DNA of 64,000 nucleotides from Spirochaetota bacterium (GTDB lineage Bacteria; Spirochaetota; Spirochaetia; Treponematales; UBA12059): contig JAKLDN010000001.1 of the NCBI GenBank assembly GCA_022703505.1, positions 407,389 to 471,388 of the forward strand, read 5' to 3'. The notes under the pieces are model-generated. The model was given only the letters and a program-made list of their open reading frames with translations. It did no database searches and was not told the origin of the DNA. The position numbers and the translations under genes were made by a program. This document shows positions 56,529-64,000 of this stretch, piece by piece (the first letter of the stretch is position 1; each line of letters begins with the position of its first letter).

Positions 56529-58421
56529 ATGAAGGATCTCGGCGAGACCCTGCTCCGAAAGGAACCCTTCTCGGAGATAGTCATCGGAAACACCGCGATC
56601 GTGCGCGCCCTGGTCGAATCGGGGCTGCGGTCCGTGACGGCCTACCCGGGCTCCCCGACCCCGGAGATCGCGGACGCCATCGCGGCCATCCCCGCGGACC
56701 GGCGCCCCTTCCGCTTCGAGTTCTCCGTCAACGAGAAAGTCGCCCTGGAGGTGGCCTTCGGATCCGCGCTTGCGGGCCGCCCGTCCGCGGTCTTCTTCAA
56801 GAGCGTGGGACTGAACGTGGCGGCGGACTCCTTCGTCCAGCTGCCCCTCCTGGACATACCCGGGGGCCTCGTGGTCATCCTGGGGGACGACCCCGGGGCC
56901 AACTCGAGCCAGAACGAGCAGGACAACCGCCACTACGCCCGGATGAGCTACATGCCCCTCCTGGAGCCGGCCTCGGCGCAGGAGGCCTATGACATGTTCA
57001 AGACCGCCGCCCGGCTGGCCGCGCGCCACCGCACCGCGGTCATCCTCCGCCTGACCACCCACGTCTGCCATGCCAAGGAAAAGGTGGACTTCGAGGCCCT
57101 GCCTCCCGCCTTCCCCCGGCCCGCCTGGGCCTTCGACCCGGAACGGGAGAACTACATCCCCCTGGCGGCCACGGTCTTTCCGTTGAAGAGGCGGGCCCTG
57201 GAGCGACTTGCGGCGATCGGTCGGGACCCCGAGGCCCTGGGAACGAACTTCGTGGAAGGCTCCGGATCCCGGCGGGGCGTGATCACCGCGGGTACCGCCT
57301 GGCTCTCCCTCCGGGACGCCCTGGAGGAGACGAAACCCGGATCGGAGCGGCCGGATGTCCTCAAGCTGGGACTGGTCCACCCCCTGCCGCGGGACGCCGT
57401 GCTGGCCTTCCTCCGTGCCCGCGAGGAAGTGAAGGTCCTGGAGGAGCTGGACCCGGTGCTGGAGACCGAGATCAAGGCCCTGGCCTACGACGAGGGCCTA
57501 TCGACCCGGATCCTGGGCAAGCGGGGCGTCGAGGACCTCATGGGCGAGTGCGTCCCGGCCAAGGTCCGGGACATCCTTTCGGGCACCTGGCCGGACCTAT
57601 TCGACGCGCCTCGGCCCGCCCCCCTACCCGCTTCGGCGGCCCCCCGCCCCCCCCAGATGTGCCCGGGCTGCGGGCACCGCTCGGCTTTTTACGCGATCAA
57701 GCGAGCTCTGTCCCCCGGGGACGTCACGGTGGCGGACATCGGCTGCCACACCCTGGGCTACCTCCCGCCCTACCGCATGGGCGGAGTCCTTCTGTCCATG
57801 GGCCACTCCACCTCCACCGCCTCGGGGCTCTCGATCTTCCGGGAGGGCCGCCGGGTGGTCTGCTTCCTGGGGGACTCCACCTTCTTCCACGCCGGGATGC
57901 CCGGGATCGTCAACGCCGTGTACAACGGCCACGAAGTCCTCCTGGTGGTGATGGAAAACGGGACCACCGCCATGACGGGCCACCAGGACCACCCCGGCAC
58001 CGGCAGGTCCTTCAACGGCCCGGCGCCCAAGCTCTCGGTGCGGGCGGCCCTGGAAGGGCTGGGGGTGAAAAACATCCGCGAGGTGGACGCCTACCGCCAG
58101 GCCGAGCTGACTGCGCTGGTCCGGGAAGCCCTGGCCGAACCGGGCTTCAAGGTGATCATCGCCCGGCACCCCTGCATGTTGAAGCTCACCCGGGAGGCCC
58201 GGCGGCGGGCCGGGGCCGCATGGAAGGTCCGGCAAGTCCGGGTCGATCCGGACACCTGCGTGAAGAACCACGAGTGCATCGAGCGCTTCGCCTGCCCGAG
58301 CTTCCAGGCCCGAGAGGGCGGGGCCGTGGAGGTCAGCCGGGACCTCTGCATCGGGGACGGCTCCTGCCGGCAGACCTGCCCCGCCGGGGCCCTGGTCCAG
58401 GACAAGGAGGAAGGGCGATGA
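56529..58421 (+). CDS. iorA: Indolepyruvate ferredoxin oxidoreductase, alpha subunit
   Basis: About 630 residues. The pyrimidine-binding half (about 20-380, AYPGSPTPEIADA near 40) and the TPP-binding half (about 390-560, CPGCGHRSAFYAIKRALSPGD, then IGCHTLGYLPPY and GDSTFFHAG) precede a ferredoxin-type tail with cysteine clusters (CVKNHECIERFAC and CIGDGSCRQTC). It oxidises aryl pyruvates from aromatic amino acids to aryl-acetyl-CoA, passing electrons to ferredoxin. ATG at 56529 follows GGGAGGGGAGG, and GATACT near 56487 may be its -10. It is coupled to iorB (ATGA). An exact repeat (57703-57715) encodes ALSP at a loop where related proteins have a similar length. Confidence 0.95.
   Translation: MKDLGETLLRKEPFSEIVIGNTAIVRALVESGLRSVTAYPGSPTPEIADAIAAIPADRRPFRFEFSVNEKVALEVAFGSALAGRPSAVFFKSVGLNVAADSFVQLPLLDIPGGLVVILGDDPGANSSQNEQDNRHYARMSYMPLLEPASAQEAYDMFKTAARLAARHRTAVILRLTTHVCHAKEKVDFEALPPAFPRPAWAFDPERENYIPLAATVFPLKRRALERLAAIGRDPEALGTNFVEGSGSRRGVITAGTAWLSLRDALEETKPGSERPDVLKLGLVHPLPRDAVLAFLRAREEVKVLEELDPVLETEIKALAYDEGLSTRILGKRGVEDLMGECVPAKVRDILSGTWPDLFDAPRPAPLPASAAPRPPQMCPGCGHRSAFYAIKRALSPGDVTVADIGCHTLGYLPPYRMGGVLLSMGHSTSTASGLSIFREGRRVVCFLGDSTFFHAGMPGIVNAVYNGHEVLLVVMENGTTAMTGHQDHPGTGRSFNGPAPKLSVRAALEGLGVKNIREVDAYRQAELTALVREALAEPGFKVIIARHPCMLKLTREARRRAGAAWKVRQVRVDPDTCVKNHECIERFACPSFQAREGGAVEVSRDLCIGDGSCRQTCPAGALVQDKEEGR
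57703..57715 (-). repeat. GGGGACAGAGCTC dispersed repeat, exact copy
   Basis: Antisense inside iorA, encoding ALSP in IKRALSPGDV. Confidence 0.8.
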
Positions 58422-58984
58422 CCGACCGCTTCGACATCTACATCGCGGGGGTAGGGGGCCAGGGGATCGGCCTCCTCTCGGAGGCCCTGATCCGCGCCGC
58501 CGACGCGGCGGGCCTGACCGCCCGGGGCTGCGACACCCACGGCCTGGCCCAGCGGGGCGGCTCCGTAGCCAGCCATGTCCGGATCGGGTCCCGCTGCCAC
58601 TCCGCCCTGGTCTCCGAGGGTTCCGCGGACCTGGTCGTCGCCCTGGAGATCCACGAGGCCGTGTCCGCGGGCCGGGCCTACCTCAAGGAGGGCGGGACCC
58701 TGGTCTGGTGCGACGCCTCCTGGCAGCCCCTGGCCGTCCGCCTGGGCACCGAGCGGCCCGCGGAGGTTTCCGACGTGGAGGAGGTGGCCGCCCTGCGCCG
58801 GGGCCGGGCCGTCCGGGTGCCCGCGGACGCGGTCCCGGATCCCCGGATGCAGAACACCGCCGTCCTGGCGGCGATCTGCCGGGAAGGCCTCGTCCCGGGG
58901 CTGGGCCTTGAGCACGCCCGGACCGCCTTGACGGACTTGATGTCCGGCCCCGCCCTGGAGGCGAACCTCCGGCTGCTCGCGTAA
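58418..58984 (+). CDS. iorB: Indolepyruvate ferredoxin oxidoreductase, beta subunit
   Basis: 188 residues, the usual length. FDIYIAGVGGQGIGLLSEALIRAA at the N-terminus and THGLAQRGGSVASHVRIG near 40 are the gamma-domain signatures of 2-oxoacid:ferredoxin oxidoreductases. It completes the IorAB complex. Start ATG overlaps the iorA stop (ATGA, 58418-58421). Confidence 0.95.
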   Translation: MTDRFDIYIAGVGGQGIGLLSEALIRAADAAGLTARGCDTHGLAQRGGSVASHVRIGSRCHSALVSEGSADLVVALEIHEAVSAGRAYLKEGGTLVWCDASWQPLAVRLGTERPAEVSDVEEVAALRRGRAVRVPADAVPDPRMQNTAVLAAICREGLVPGLGLEHARTALTDLMSGPALEANLRLLA

Positions 58985-59016
58985 AAAATGGAGGGCGACC
59001 CGAGCGGCCGCCCTCC
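58983..59016 (-). terminator. Terminator of the DUF2271-like gene
   Basis: On the minus strand, GGAGGGCG and CGCCCTCC form a stem, followed by ATTTTTTA. It overlaps the iorB stop codon on the other strand. Confidence 0.6.
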
Positions 59017-59037
59017 CCCCTCCCGAGTCCCGAGTCC

Positions 59038-59742
59038 TTACTTGTCCAGGTACTTAACCGTCATCGCGGAGAACAGCTCGAGGGCCGTGTCGATCCCGTC
59101 CAGGCCCGGCCGGACCTTCCCGTCGGACCCGTCCACGGAGCCGATCCCGATCGGGGTGAGCCGGGCCTCCCGGGGTCCCGAGCCGATCTCGAGCTCCGCC
59201 CGGTACACGACCGAGGGTTGGCCGTTCACGCCCGAGTTCTTCTTGGTGTAGGTGCCGTTCCAGTCGTAGGAGCGGTTCGTCTCCAGCATCACCACATACC
59301 GTCCCGCGGGCAGGCGGGAGGCGATCCCGTTGCCGTACACGACCGGGGACCCGACGGTGGTCGGGGAGGACACGGCGTCCGCGGCCCCGGACTTCCGGGC
59401 GGACCATACGGGCAGGGCCTCGGGCCGGCCGCTCTTGGGCGCCGCCCGGTACTTGCCCGTCACGGCCAGTTCGGTCACGTAGAGGGTGTCCAGGAAGCGG
59501 CCGTCGGGAGTCTCGATCCACGCGGCCACCTGGGGCCATACGGTGTACTGGATCCACAGCATACGCATGTCCTTGGCGTAGTGCGGGCCCGGCTCCAGCC
59601 GGAGCTCGAGGCGCTGCCCCGAGACGGTCCCGGGCTTGGGGGCGGGCAGAGCGGCGGGCTCGCCCGCGAAGGCCGCCGTGAACAGGCCGGCCAGTACGAA
59701 GACGGCGATCCCGCCCGTCTTCCTCATGTTGCTGTCAACCAT
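59038..59742 (-). CDS. DUF2271-like exported protein
   Basis: About 234 residues with a signal peptide (IAVFVLAGLFTAAFA). The segment MLWIQYTVWPQVAAWIETPDGRFLDTLYVTE near 60-90 resembles DUF2271, proteins of unknown function often near flavin-transfer or haem-redox genes. No partner is seen here. ATG at 59742 follows AAGGAGAGATC. Its promoter is the only full TTGACA-17-TATAAT consensus that I find in the window and is overlapped by two TGTTG-N7-CAACA palindromes, so the gene should be strongly induced when the TetR regulator next door is released. Confidence 0.75.
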   Translation of the reverse strand: MVDSNMRKTGGIAVFVLAGLFTAAFAGEPAALPAPKPGTVSGQRLELRLEPGPHYAKDMRMLWIQYTVWPQVAAWIETPDGRFLDTLYVTELAVTGKYRAAPKSGRPEALPVWSARKSGAADAVSSPTTVGSPVVYGNGIASRLPAGRYVVMLETNRSYDWNGTYTKKNSGVNGQPSVVYRAELEIGSGPREARLTPIGIGSVDGSDGKVRPGLDGIDTALELFSAMTVKYLDK

Positions 59743-59772
59743 GATCTCTCCTTCGTGCCGAATCCTCTTGAT

Positions 59773-59789
59773 TGTTGGCACTTCCAACA
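59773..59789. promoter_or_regulatory. TetR operator 1
   Basis: TGTTGG-CACTT-CCAACA. It ends at the -10 box of the DUF2271-like gene. Confidence 0.65.
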
Positions 59790-59817
59790 TTATACTGACA
59801 AGTGTTGGCAGTGTCAA
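59789..59817 (-). promoter_or_regulatory. Consensus promoter of the DUF2271-like gene
   Basis: TTGACA (59812-59817), 17-bp spacer, TATAAT (59789-59794). Confidence 0.85.
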
Positions 59818-59819
59818 CA
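59803..59819. promoter_or_regulatory. TetR operator 2
   Basis: TGTTG-N7-CAACA, centred 30 bp (about three helical turns) from operator 1 and covering the -35 box. Confidence 0.6.
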
Positions 59820-59918
59820 TGACTCGGCGAAGTTTTCGCGCGGTCGGCGGGGACGGACTCCCTTTGACCGGGCGCCGGCCGAGACGATAGACTGGACGGG
59901 GAAGCGGGGACTCGCGGA

Positions 59919-60548
59919 ATGAGCGAAACGGAGACGAGGAAGGACACCTACCACCACGGCCACCTCCGGGAGGAGCTGATCCGGCGGGGTCTGGACGCCC
60001 TGGAGCAGGAAGGAGCCGAGGCCCTGAGCCTCCGGGCCCTGTCCGGGTCCGCGGGGGTCTCCAAGACGGCCCCGTACCGGCACTTCAAGGACAAGGAGGA
60101 GTTCCTGGGCGCCCTGGCCGACGAGGGGTACAGGCTCTTGCACGAAGCCCTGGCGGCCTCCATAGCTCCGGGCAGGAAGCGGCGGCGCGCCGAAACCCCG
60201 GTCGGCGCCATGGGCCGGGCCTACATGGCCTTCGCGGTCTCCCGGCCGGCCCTCTACCGGCTCATGAACTCACCCCTGATGTGCCGCTTGCCCCAGGAAT
60301 ATACCGGCTGGGCCCGGAAGTCCCTTATGCTCCTGGCGGGGACCCTGGAGGCCGCCCGGACCGGCGCGGAGGGAAGCCCCGACGTCCGCCAGGCCGGTCC
60401 CCCGGACCTGGACGCCACCGCCGCGGCCTGGGCCTACATCCACGGCCTCGTGCTGATCCGGATCGACGGCCTGTACCCCACGGACTTGCCCGAGCCGGAC
60501 TGGGACCGGTTGGCGGGGGTGGTGCCGGAGCTCCCGACAGGCTCCTAG
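59919..60548 (+). CDS. TetR family transcriptional regulator
   Basis: 209 residues. The N-terminal helix-turn-helix (about 10-58) reads LRALSGSAGVSKTAPYRHFKDKEEFL, a very typical TetR recognition region. The C-terminal ligand domain (about 80-205) is helical and unassigned. It is divergent from the DUF2271-like gene, with two palindromes between them, and so very likely represses it. The stop TAG (60546-60548) overlaps the stop of the convergent kinase gene, inside a MITE scar. Confidence 0.9.
   Translation: MSETETRKDTYHHGHLREELIRRGLDALEQEGAEALSLRALSGSAGVSKTAPYRHFKDKEEFLGALADEGYRLLHEALAASIAPGRKRRRAETPVGAMGRAYMAFAVSRPALYRLMNSPLMCRLPQEYTGWARKSLMLLAGTLEAARTGAEGSPDVRQAGPPDLDATAAAWAYIHGLVLIRIDGLYPTDLPEPDWDRLAGVVPELPTGS
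60534..60547. mobile_element. Right-end remnant of the TA-flanked MITE family, copy D
   Basis: CCGACAGGCTCCTA, the exact right-end sequence of the family. Its terminal CTAG provides stop codons to both convergent genes (TetR and kinase). Confidence 0.55.
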
Positions 60549-61849
60549 GACCGCGGCGCCGGAATCCGTACCGTGAAGGTCGTCGTCCCCCCGGGAACGG
60601 ACTCGAGGTCGATCCCCCACCCGTGGGCCTCCGCGATGGACTTCACGGACGCGAGCCCGAGGCCGAAGCCCCCGGCGTTGCGGCCGGGATTCCCCCGGTA
60701 GAAGGGCTCGAAGACCAGGCCCCGGCGCTCCGCGGGGATGCCCTCCCCCTCGTTCGAGATCCGCACGAGCACCTCGGCCCCCTCCTCCCGGGCGGAGGCG
60801 CGAAGGACCGAGTCCGGGGGCGAGTAGGTTTCCGCATTGTCCGCCAGGTTCTCCAGGACCCGGCGCGCCATGTCCCGGTTCAGGGCGGCCCGCAGGCCCG
60901 GGGACAGGCGGAAGTCCACCTCCATCCGGCGGCCCCGGGCCGCGGCCTCGTCGGCCAGGAGTCCGAGGGTCTCCTCCAGGAAGGCGGAAAGGTCGCAGTC
61001 CTCGAAGGTCTGCCTCCATTCCACGGTGGTCATCCGGGCCAGCTCCACCAGGTGGGAGATCCGGTGCGCCAGGACGCCCGTCTTCTCCCGCAGGACCTTC
61101 AGGTAGGACTCCCGTTTCTCCGGGCTGTCCGCGAGCCCGTCCGCGAAGGCGTCCAGATAGCCCTCCAGGACGGCCAGGGGGGTCTTGAGGTCGTGGGACA
61201 CCGCCAGGATGAAGCGGTCCCGGCGCTGGTACTCCTCCTTGAGCCGGAGGCGCATGGCGTCCATGGACGCCGCCAGGGAGGCCAGAGAATCCCCGGCCGG
61301 AAGGGCCGGCTCGAAATCCAGGTCCCCCGCGGCGATCCTCCGCGTCGCCTCCTCCAGCTTCCCCATGGACCGCCCCAGGGACCGGAGGATCCCGAAGGAG
61401 ACGGCCACGGTGAAGAGGATCACGATGCCCAGGACGGCCACGGGCAGGAGGGGCAGGATGAGGGAGGGGCCGAGCTCGTCCGGGGGGGAGTCCGACCGGA
61501 AGACCGCCCGGTACCCCCGGCCGCCCGCGGAGAAGCGGATCGCGAGCTCGTCCGCGCCCGGCCCGCCGGCGGGAACCGCGCGCTCGAAGACGATCCGGCC
61601 GGTATCGGACTCCTCCACCCGGATCGAGAGGTTCTCCGAACCCCGGAGGAACCGCTCCAGGTCGCCTTCCTCGAGGGCCTCGGCCAGCCGGGTTTCCATC
61701 TGCCGGATGCCCAGCTCCAGGGGCGAGGAGTCCAGGGCGGCGAAGCCCGGATACTGGGTCCGCAGGTACAGGATGAGGAGGGCCGAGCTCAGGACCGGCA
61801 GGACGGCGATGCCGGTCATGAGGAGGAGGAGGCGGGCCTTCAGTCCCAC
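60545..61849 (-). CDS. Sensor histidine kinase
   Basis: About 434 residues. Two membrane helices (about 5-25 and 150-172) frame a periplasmic sensor of about 120 residues. A HAMP region leads to the H-box AVSHDLKTPLAVLEGY near 230 and an ATPase domain with NLADNAETYSP and GGFGLGLASVKSIAEAHG. It phosphorylates the regulator whose gene overlaps its start by 10 bp. GTG at 61849 is chosen because it begins the hydrophobic N-terminus MGLKARLLLLMTG. The stimulus is unknown. Confidence 0.9.
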   Translation of the reverse strand: MGLKARLLLLMTGIAVLPVLSSALLILYLRTQYPGFAALDSSPLELGIRQMETRLAEALEEGDLERFLRGSENLSIRVEESDTGRIVFERAVPAGGPGADELAIRFSAGGRGYRAVFRSDSPPDELGPSLILPLLPVAVLGIVILFTVAVSFGILRSLGRSMGKLEEATRRIAAGDLDFEPALPAGDSLASLAASMDAMRLRLKEEYQRRDRFILAVSHDLKTPLAVLEGYLDAFADGLADSPEKRESYLKVLREKTGVLAHRISHLVELARMTTVEWRQTFEDCDLSAFLEETLGLLADEAAARGRRMEVDFRLSPGLRAALNRDMARRVLENLADNAETYSPPDSVLRASAREEGAEVLVRISNEGEGIPAERRGLVFEPFYRGNPGRNAGGFGLGLASVKSIAEAHGWGIDLESVPGGTTTFTVRIPAPRS

Positions 61850-62547
61850 GGCCCCGCCCTCTTGAGCTCCCCGGGATTGAAGCGGTACCCCTTGCCGTAG
61901 ACCGTCTCCAGGAATCGGGGGGCCGCCGGGTCCTCCTCCACCTTGCGCCGGAGGCGCTGGATGTAGACCCCCACGATGGAGAGGTCCCCGTAGACCTGGC
62001 CCCAGACCTTCTCGTAGATCTCCTTGGGTGTGGAGGGTCGGCCGCCCGCGGAGGCCAGGAAGACCAGGATGTCGACCTCCTTGCCCGAGAGCCCGACCCT
62101 CCGGCCGCCCCGAGTCAGGACGCAGGCTTCCGGATCGAGCTCGAAGTCCCCGAAGCGCAGGAGCCTCCGCGCCGTCGACCCTTCCCGGAGCCGGCGGAGG
62201 AGGGCCTGGACCCGGGCGGCCAGGACCCGGGGGGCGACGGGCTTGACGATGAACTCGTCCGCCCCCAGGCCCAGGCCCAGGACCACGTCCTCGTCCGCCT
62301 CCCGGGCGGACACGACCACGACGGGCACCCGGTCGTCGCGGCGCAGGCGGCGGAGGAACTCGAAGCCGTCCATGCCCGGCAGGTTGATGTCCAGGATCAC
62401 GAGGTCGAAGCGCTCCGAGGCGAGCCGGACGAGGGCGTCCTCGGCGGATGGAGCCAGGGCGCAGGTCATGCCCTCCCGCTCCAGGTACATCCCCGCGAGG
62501 CGGGCCAGGTCGGGCTCGTCCTCGATCACCAGTATCCGGGCGTCCAC
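61840..62547 (-). CDS. OmpR/PhoB-type response regulator
   Basis: About 235 residues. Receiver domain (about 1-120) with acidic ILVIEDEPD, phosphoacceptor Asp 53 in VILDINLPGMDG and Lys near 103 (VKPVAP). The winged helix (about 135-230) shows SGKEVDILVFLAS and VYIQRLRRKVEEDP. GTG at 62547 follows AGGAGG. It is encoded upstream of its kinase with a 10-bp overlap. The target may be the adjacent outer-membrane protein gene, whose end lies 14 nt upstream of this start. Confidence 0.92.
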   Translation of the reverse strand: MDARILVIEDEPDLARLAGMYLEREGMTCALAPSAEDALVRLASERFDLVILDINLPGMDGFEFLRRLRRDDRVPVVVVSAREADEDVVLGLGLGADEFIVKPVAPRVLAARVQALLRRLREGSTARRLLRFGDFELDPEACVLTRGGRRVGLSGKEVDILVFLASAGGRPSTPKEIYEKVWGQVYGDLSIVGVYIQRLRRKVEEDPAAPRFLETVYGKGYRFNPGELKRAGPWD

Positions 62548-62561
62548 GGCTCGGTGTCCTC

Positions 62562-63914
62562 CTAGAACGAGAGTCCCGTCGTCTCGACGGAAAGACCCAG
62601 CGTGCGCCGGGGACCGGGGAACCCGTACTCGCTCCCCGCCCTTCCGTAGCGCTCCCCGTAGGATAGCGCAATCCGCAGGTTCTTGAAACCCGAGTACGAG
62701 GCGGACGCGACGACCTTGCCCGACCGGTCGTCCAGGCTGCCCAGCCAGAGCAGGGAGAGCCCCGCGTCGCTCCGGGCTATGTCCGAGAGCGCGAGGCTCG
62801 CGGCCCCGTAGTTCCTTCCCCGGAGGTAGAGGTCCTCCGGGCCGATCTGCCCCGCGGCGGCCAGGGCGGCCACCCCCGCCGCGTAGGTCGTGAAGAGGTC
62901 CGGATCGGCGTAGCCCGCCCCGTTCCGGAGGTACTGGGCCGAGGCCGCGAGGTTCCAGGCCTCCGTCTCGTCGCTCCAGGTCCAGGAGAAGCCCAGGGTG
63001 CCCTGGAAGGCCGGTTCGGCCTCCCGGCTCTCCGCGGAGACCCCCAGGGGCGCCCCCCCGTCCTCGACCACGTAGGTCCGTCTTCCTCCGCCCCGGACGA
63101 CCGCCTCGGCGTAGAGGTCCAGACCGAGGGCGGGCCCGGTGGCTGTGGCCGCGACGGCCCAGGGCCGGTCCGGCCGCCAGACCCCGGCCAGGGACAGCTC
63201 TGTCCCCCCGACAAGCCCCTCGGCCTTGGCCGCGATCCCGACGGTGCCGTCCTCCTCCATGCCCTGGAGCAGGGCGTAGGCGTAGAGGTTCGAGGTGCCC
63301 CGGACGGCGTGGAGCCGGGCCGCCACGGGGCCGGCCAGCTCCTCGTCCGGGTGTTCCGGGTCGATCCGCTCCAGGTTGATCACGTTCGCCGGGCTCCAGA
63401 ACCGCCCGACCCCCCAGTTGACCGTCTGCTTGCCCGCCCGGAGCCGGAGCCCGGGTTGGAGGGCGAGGTCCGCGAAGAGTTCCCGCAGGGCCCAGTCCCC
63501 GGCGTCCTCGAAGGGGTAGGCCGCCCGGGCCTTGGCGAGGACGCGGACCTCCTCGCTCGGCCGGGCGTCCAGGAAGAAAGTGCCCGAGAGGTCGAGCTCC
63601 GCGCCGGGAGCCCCGGCCCACTCGCCCCGGGCCAGGGCCTCGGCGTCCGCCGTGCCCGCGGCCTCGAGGCGGAAGGTCCCGCCCCATCGGACCTTCTGGA
63701 ACTCCGGAAGGCCGGCTCCTCCGGAATCCGCGTCCCCGGCCTCGGGCGCCTCGGTCACCAGGTCGTCCCCGGCCCCGAAGAACTCCTCGTCCGCCGGGGA
63801 CGGAGCTGCCGGGATTTCCTGTTCCGGGGACGGAGCCGCCTGGGCGGAGGCGGTCCGGACCGCCAGGGCCAGGAGCAGGGCGGCCAGGGCCCGCCCGAAT
63901 CGCGTCGTGTCCAT
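62562..63914 (-). CDS. Outer-membrane beta-barrel protein
   Basis: 450 residues with a signal peptide ([17 protein letters not shown]). An acidic and proline-rich linker (about 27-65) leads to alternating beta strands (for example [37 protein letters not shown]) and ends in TTGLSF. A terminal phenylalanine is typical of proteins inserted by the BAM machine. The motif around [10 protein letters not shown] resembles barrels found next to LolA-like and RND exporter genes, and a LolA-like gene ends just upstream. GDRA-type words are absent, but a 12/13 repeat copy lies at 63195-63207. Confidence 0.75.
   Translation of the reverse strand: MDTTRFGRALAALLLALAVRTASAQAAPSPEQEIPAAPSPADEEFFGAGDDLVTEAPEAGDADSGGAGLPEFQKVRWGGTFRLEAAGTADAEALARGEWAGAPGAELDLSGTFFLDARPSEEVRVLAKARAAYPFEDAGDWALRELFADLALQPGLRLRAGKQTVNWGVGRFWSPANVINLERIDPEHPDEELAGPVAARLHAVRGTSNLYAYALLQGMEEDGTVGIAAKAEGLVGGTELSLAGVWRPDRPWAVAATATGPALGLDLYAEAVVRGGGRRTYVVEDGGAPLGVSAESREAEPAFQGTLGFSWTWSDETEAWNLAASAQYLRNGAGYADPDLFTTYAAGVAALAAAGQIGPEDLYLRGRNYGAASLALSDIARSDAGLSLLWLGSLDDRSGKVVASASYSGFKNLRIALSYGERYGRAGSEYGFPGPRRTLGLSVETTGLSF
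63195..63207 (-). repeat. GGGGACAGAGCTC dispersed repeat, 12 of 13
   Basis: Copy with the last base changed, in the barrel gene. With flanking bases it forms GGGACAGCTCTGTCCC, a near-perfect palindrome. Confidence 0.55.
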
Positions 63915-63924
63915 GCTCCGCCCC

Positions 63925-64000
63925 CTACCGGTTCACCCGCTCGACGTAGGCCTTGGTGAAGACCTCGTCCGGAACGGGGCGCAGACTGATCTCCTCCATG
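63925..64000 (-). CDS. C-terminal end of a probable outer-membrane lipoprotein-sorting (LolA-like) protein, cut by the window
   Basis: Only the last 24 codons and the stop are visible: EEISLRPVPDEVFTKAYVERVNR. The ending PDEVFTKAYxER is typical of the outer membrane lipoprotein-sorting group that accompanies RND (MMPL) exporters. It would be co-transcribed with the barrel gene 10 nt downstream. The assignment rests on this tail alone. Confidence 0.55.
   Translation of the reverse strand, partial: MEEISLRPVPDEVFTKAYVERVNR

Noticed and set aside
56346-57380. Extension of the patatin frame to the right
   Set aside because: The extra 345 codons run antisense through iorA; a good ATG at 56345 begins the conserved patatin motif.
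60545-62671. 708-codon frame covering kinase plus upstream
   Set aside because: The upstream part is the wrong frame of the response-regulator gene; the kinase begins at the GTG at 61849.
63796-63848. Two GGGGACGGAGC words in the barrel gene
   Set aside because: They differ from the repeat in the core (ACGGAG instead of ACAGAG) and fit codon bias for SVPEQ-like linker residues.

Overview
The window is about 64 kb of very GC-rich DNA from a bacterium that is most likely a spirochaete. The main evidence is a P83/100-type protein (30361-31920), a family known from Borrelia and Treponema. A lamin-tail lipoprotein, a PQQ/HEAT periplasmic protein and an outer-membrane barrel gene add an outer membrane. 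High GC is unusual for that phylum, so the assignment is an inference. There are three tRNA genes (Ala-GGC, Asp-GTC, Pro-CGG), no rRNA, no CRISPR array, no prophage and no intact insertion sequence apart from one small REP-associated transposase.

Layout. 0-10 kb: MATE exporter, PAS-GGDEF-EAL enzyme, thioredoxin/CcdA fusion, CBS-ACT protein, STAS protein, DTW-domain tRNA enzyme, dimethylarginine hydrolase and RocB-like peptidase. 10-17 kb: tRNA-Ala, THUMP methyltransferase, a complete TAXI-TRAP transporter operon, MarC protein, thioredoxin. 17-30 kb: lamin-tail lipoprotein, EamA exporter with threonine aldolase, rpiB, thrB-thrC, nagA, beta-CASP nuclease, second EamA exporter, kinase-like/BON protein, rlmB, pyrBI fusion. 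30-39 kb: P83/100, PQQ/HEAT protein, RlmD-type methyltransferase, YtcJ amidohydrolase with amino-acid permease, CorC/HlyC protein. 39-42 kb: a less GC-rich accessory stretch with an FGE-like lipoprotein, a cyclic-nucleotide-binding protein and the RAYT transposase. 42-51 kb: MFS, AI-2E-type permease, threonine dehydrogenase, Rsm22/METTL17-like methyltransferase, two tRNAs, MFS, pirin, short RlmN. 51-64 kb: P-type ATPase with ketopantoate-reductase-like gene and GbsR-type regulator, patatin, iorA-iorB, a DUF2271-like protein with a TetR regulator, a two-component system, an outer-membrane protein and the end of a probable LolA-like gene.

The metabolic genes point to an amino-acid-using heterotroph: threonine is made (thrB, thrC) and broken down (tdh, ltaE), aryl 2-oxo acids are oxidised through ferredoxin (iorAB), and organic acids are taken up by TAXI-TRAP. 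RNA modification genes are unusually dense (DTW, THUMP methylase, RlmB, RlmD type, Rsm22 type, RlmN).

The most striking content is not in single genes. (1) A 13-bp word, GGGGACAGAGCTC, occurs exactly 16 times by my reading, in direct clusters of 2-3 between genes and singly inside reading frames. It is clustered beside the only RAYT gene (three copies at an exact 31-bp period). (2) A TA-flanked, roughly 145-bp MITE-like family sits on stop codons, where its first base keeps TAG. A second 137-bp element (6069-6205) has the same design. (3) The tRNA-Ala and tRNA-Pro loci are each followed by an element that carries an inverted perfect copy of that tRNA's own T-arm plus a shared core. (4) At least ten genes have a -10 box 6-7 nt before the start codon and no Shine-Dalgarno, so they look leaderless; most also have a TTGCGC-like -35 at 17-18 bp. 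(5) Arrays of near-perfect hairpins of unrelated sequence lie at gene ends. Many long open frames antisense to these genes are by-products of high GC and are left out.
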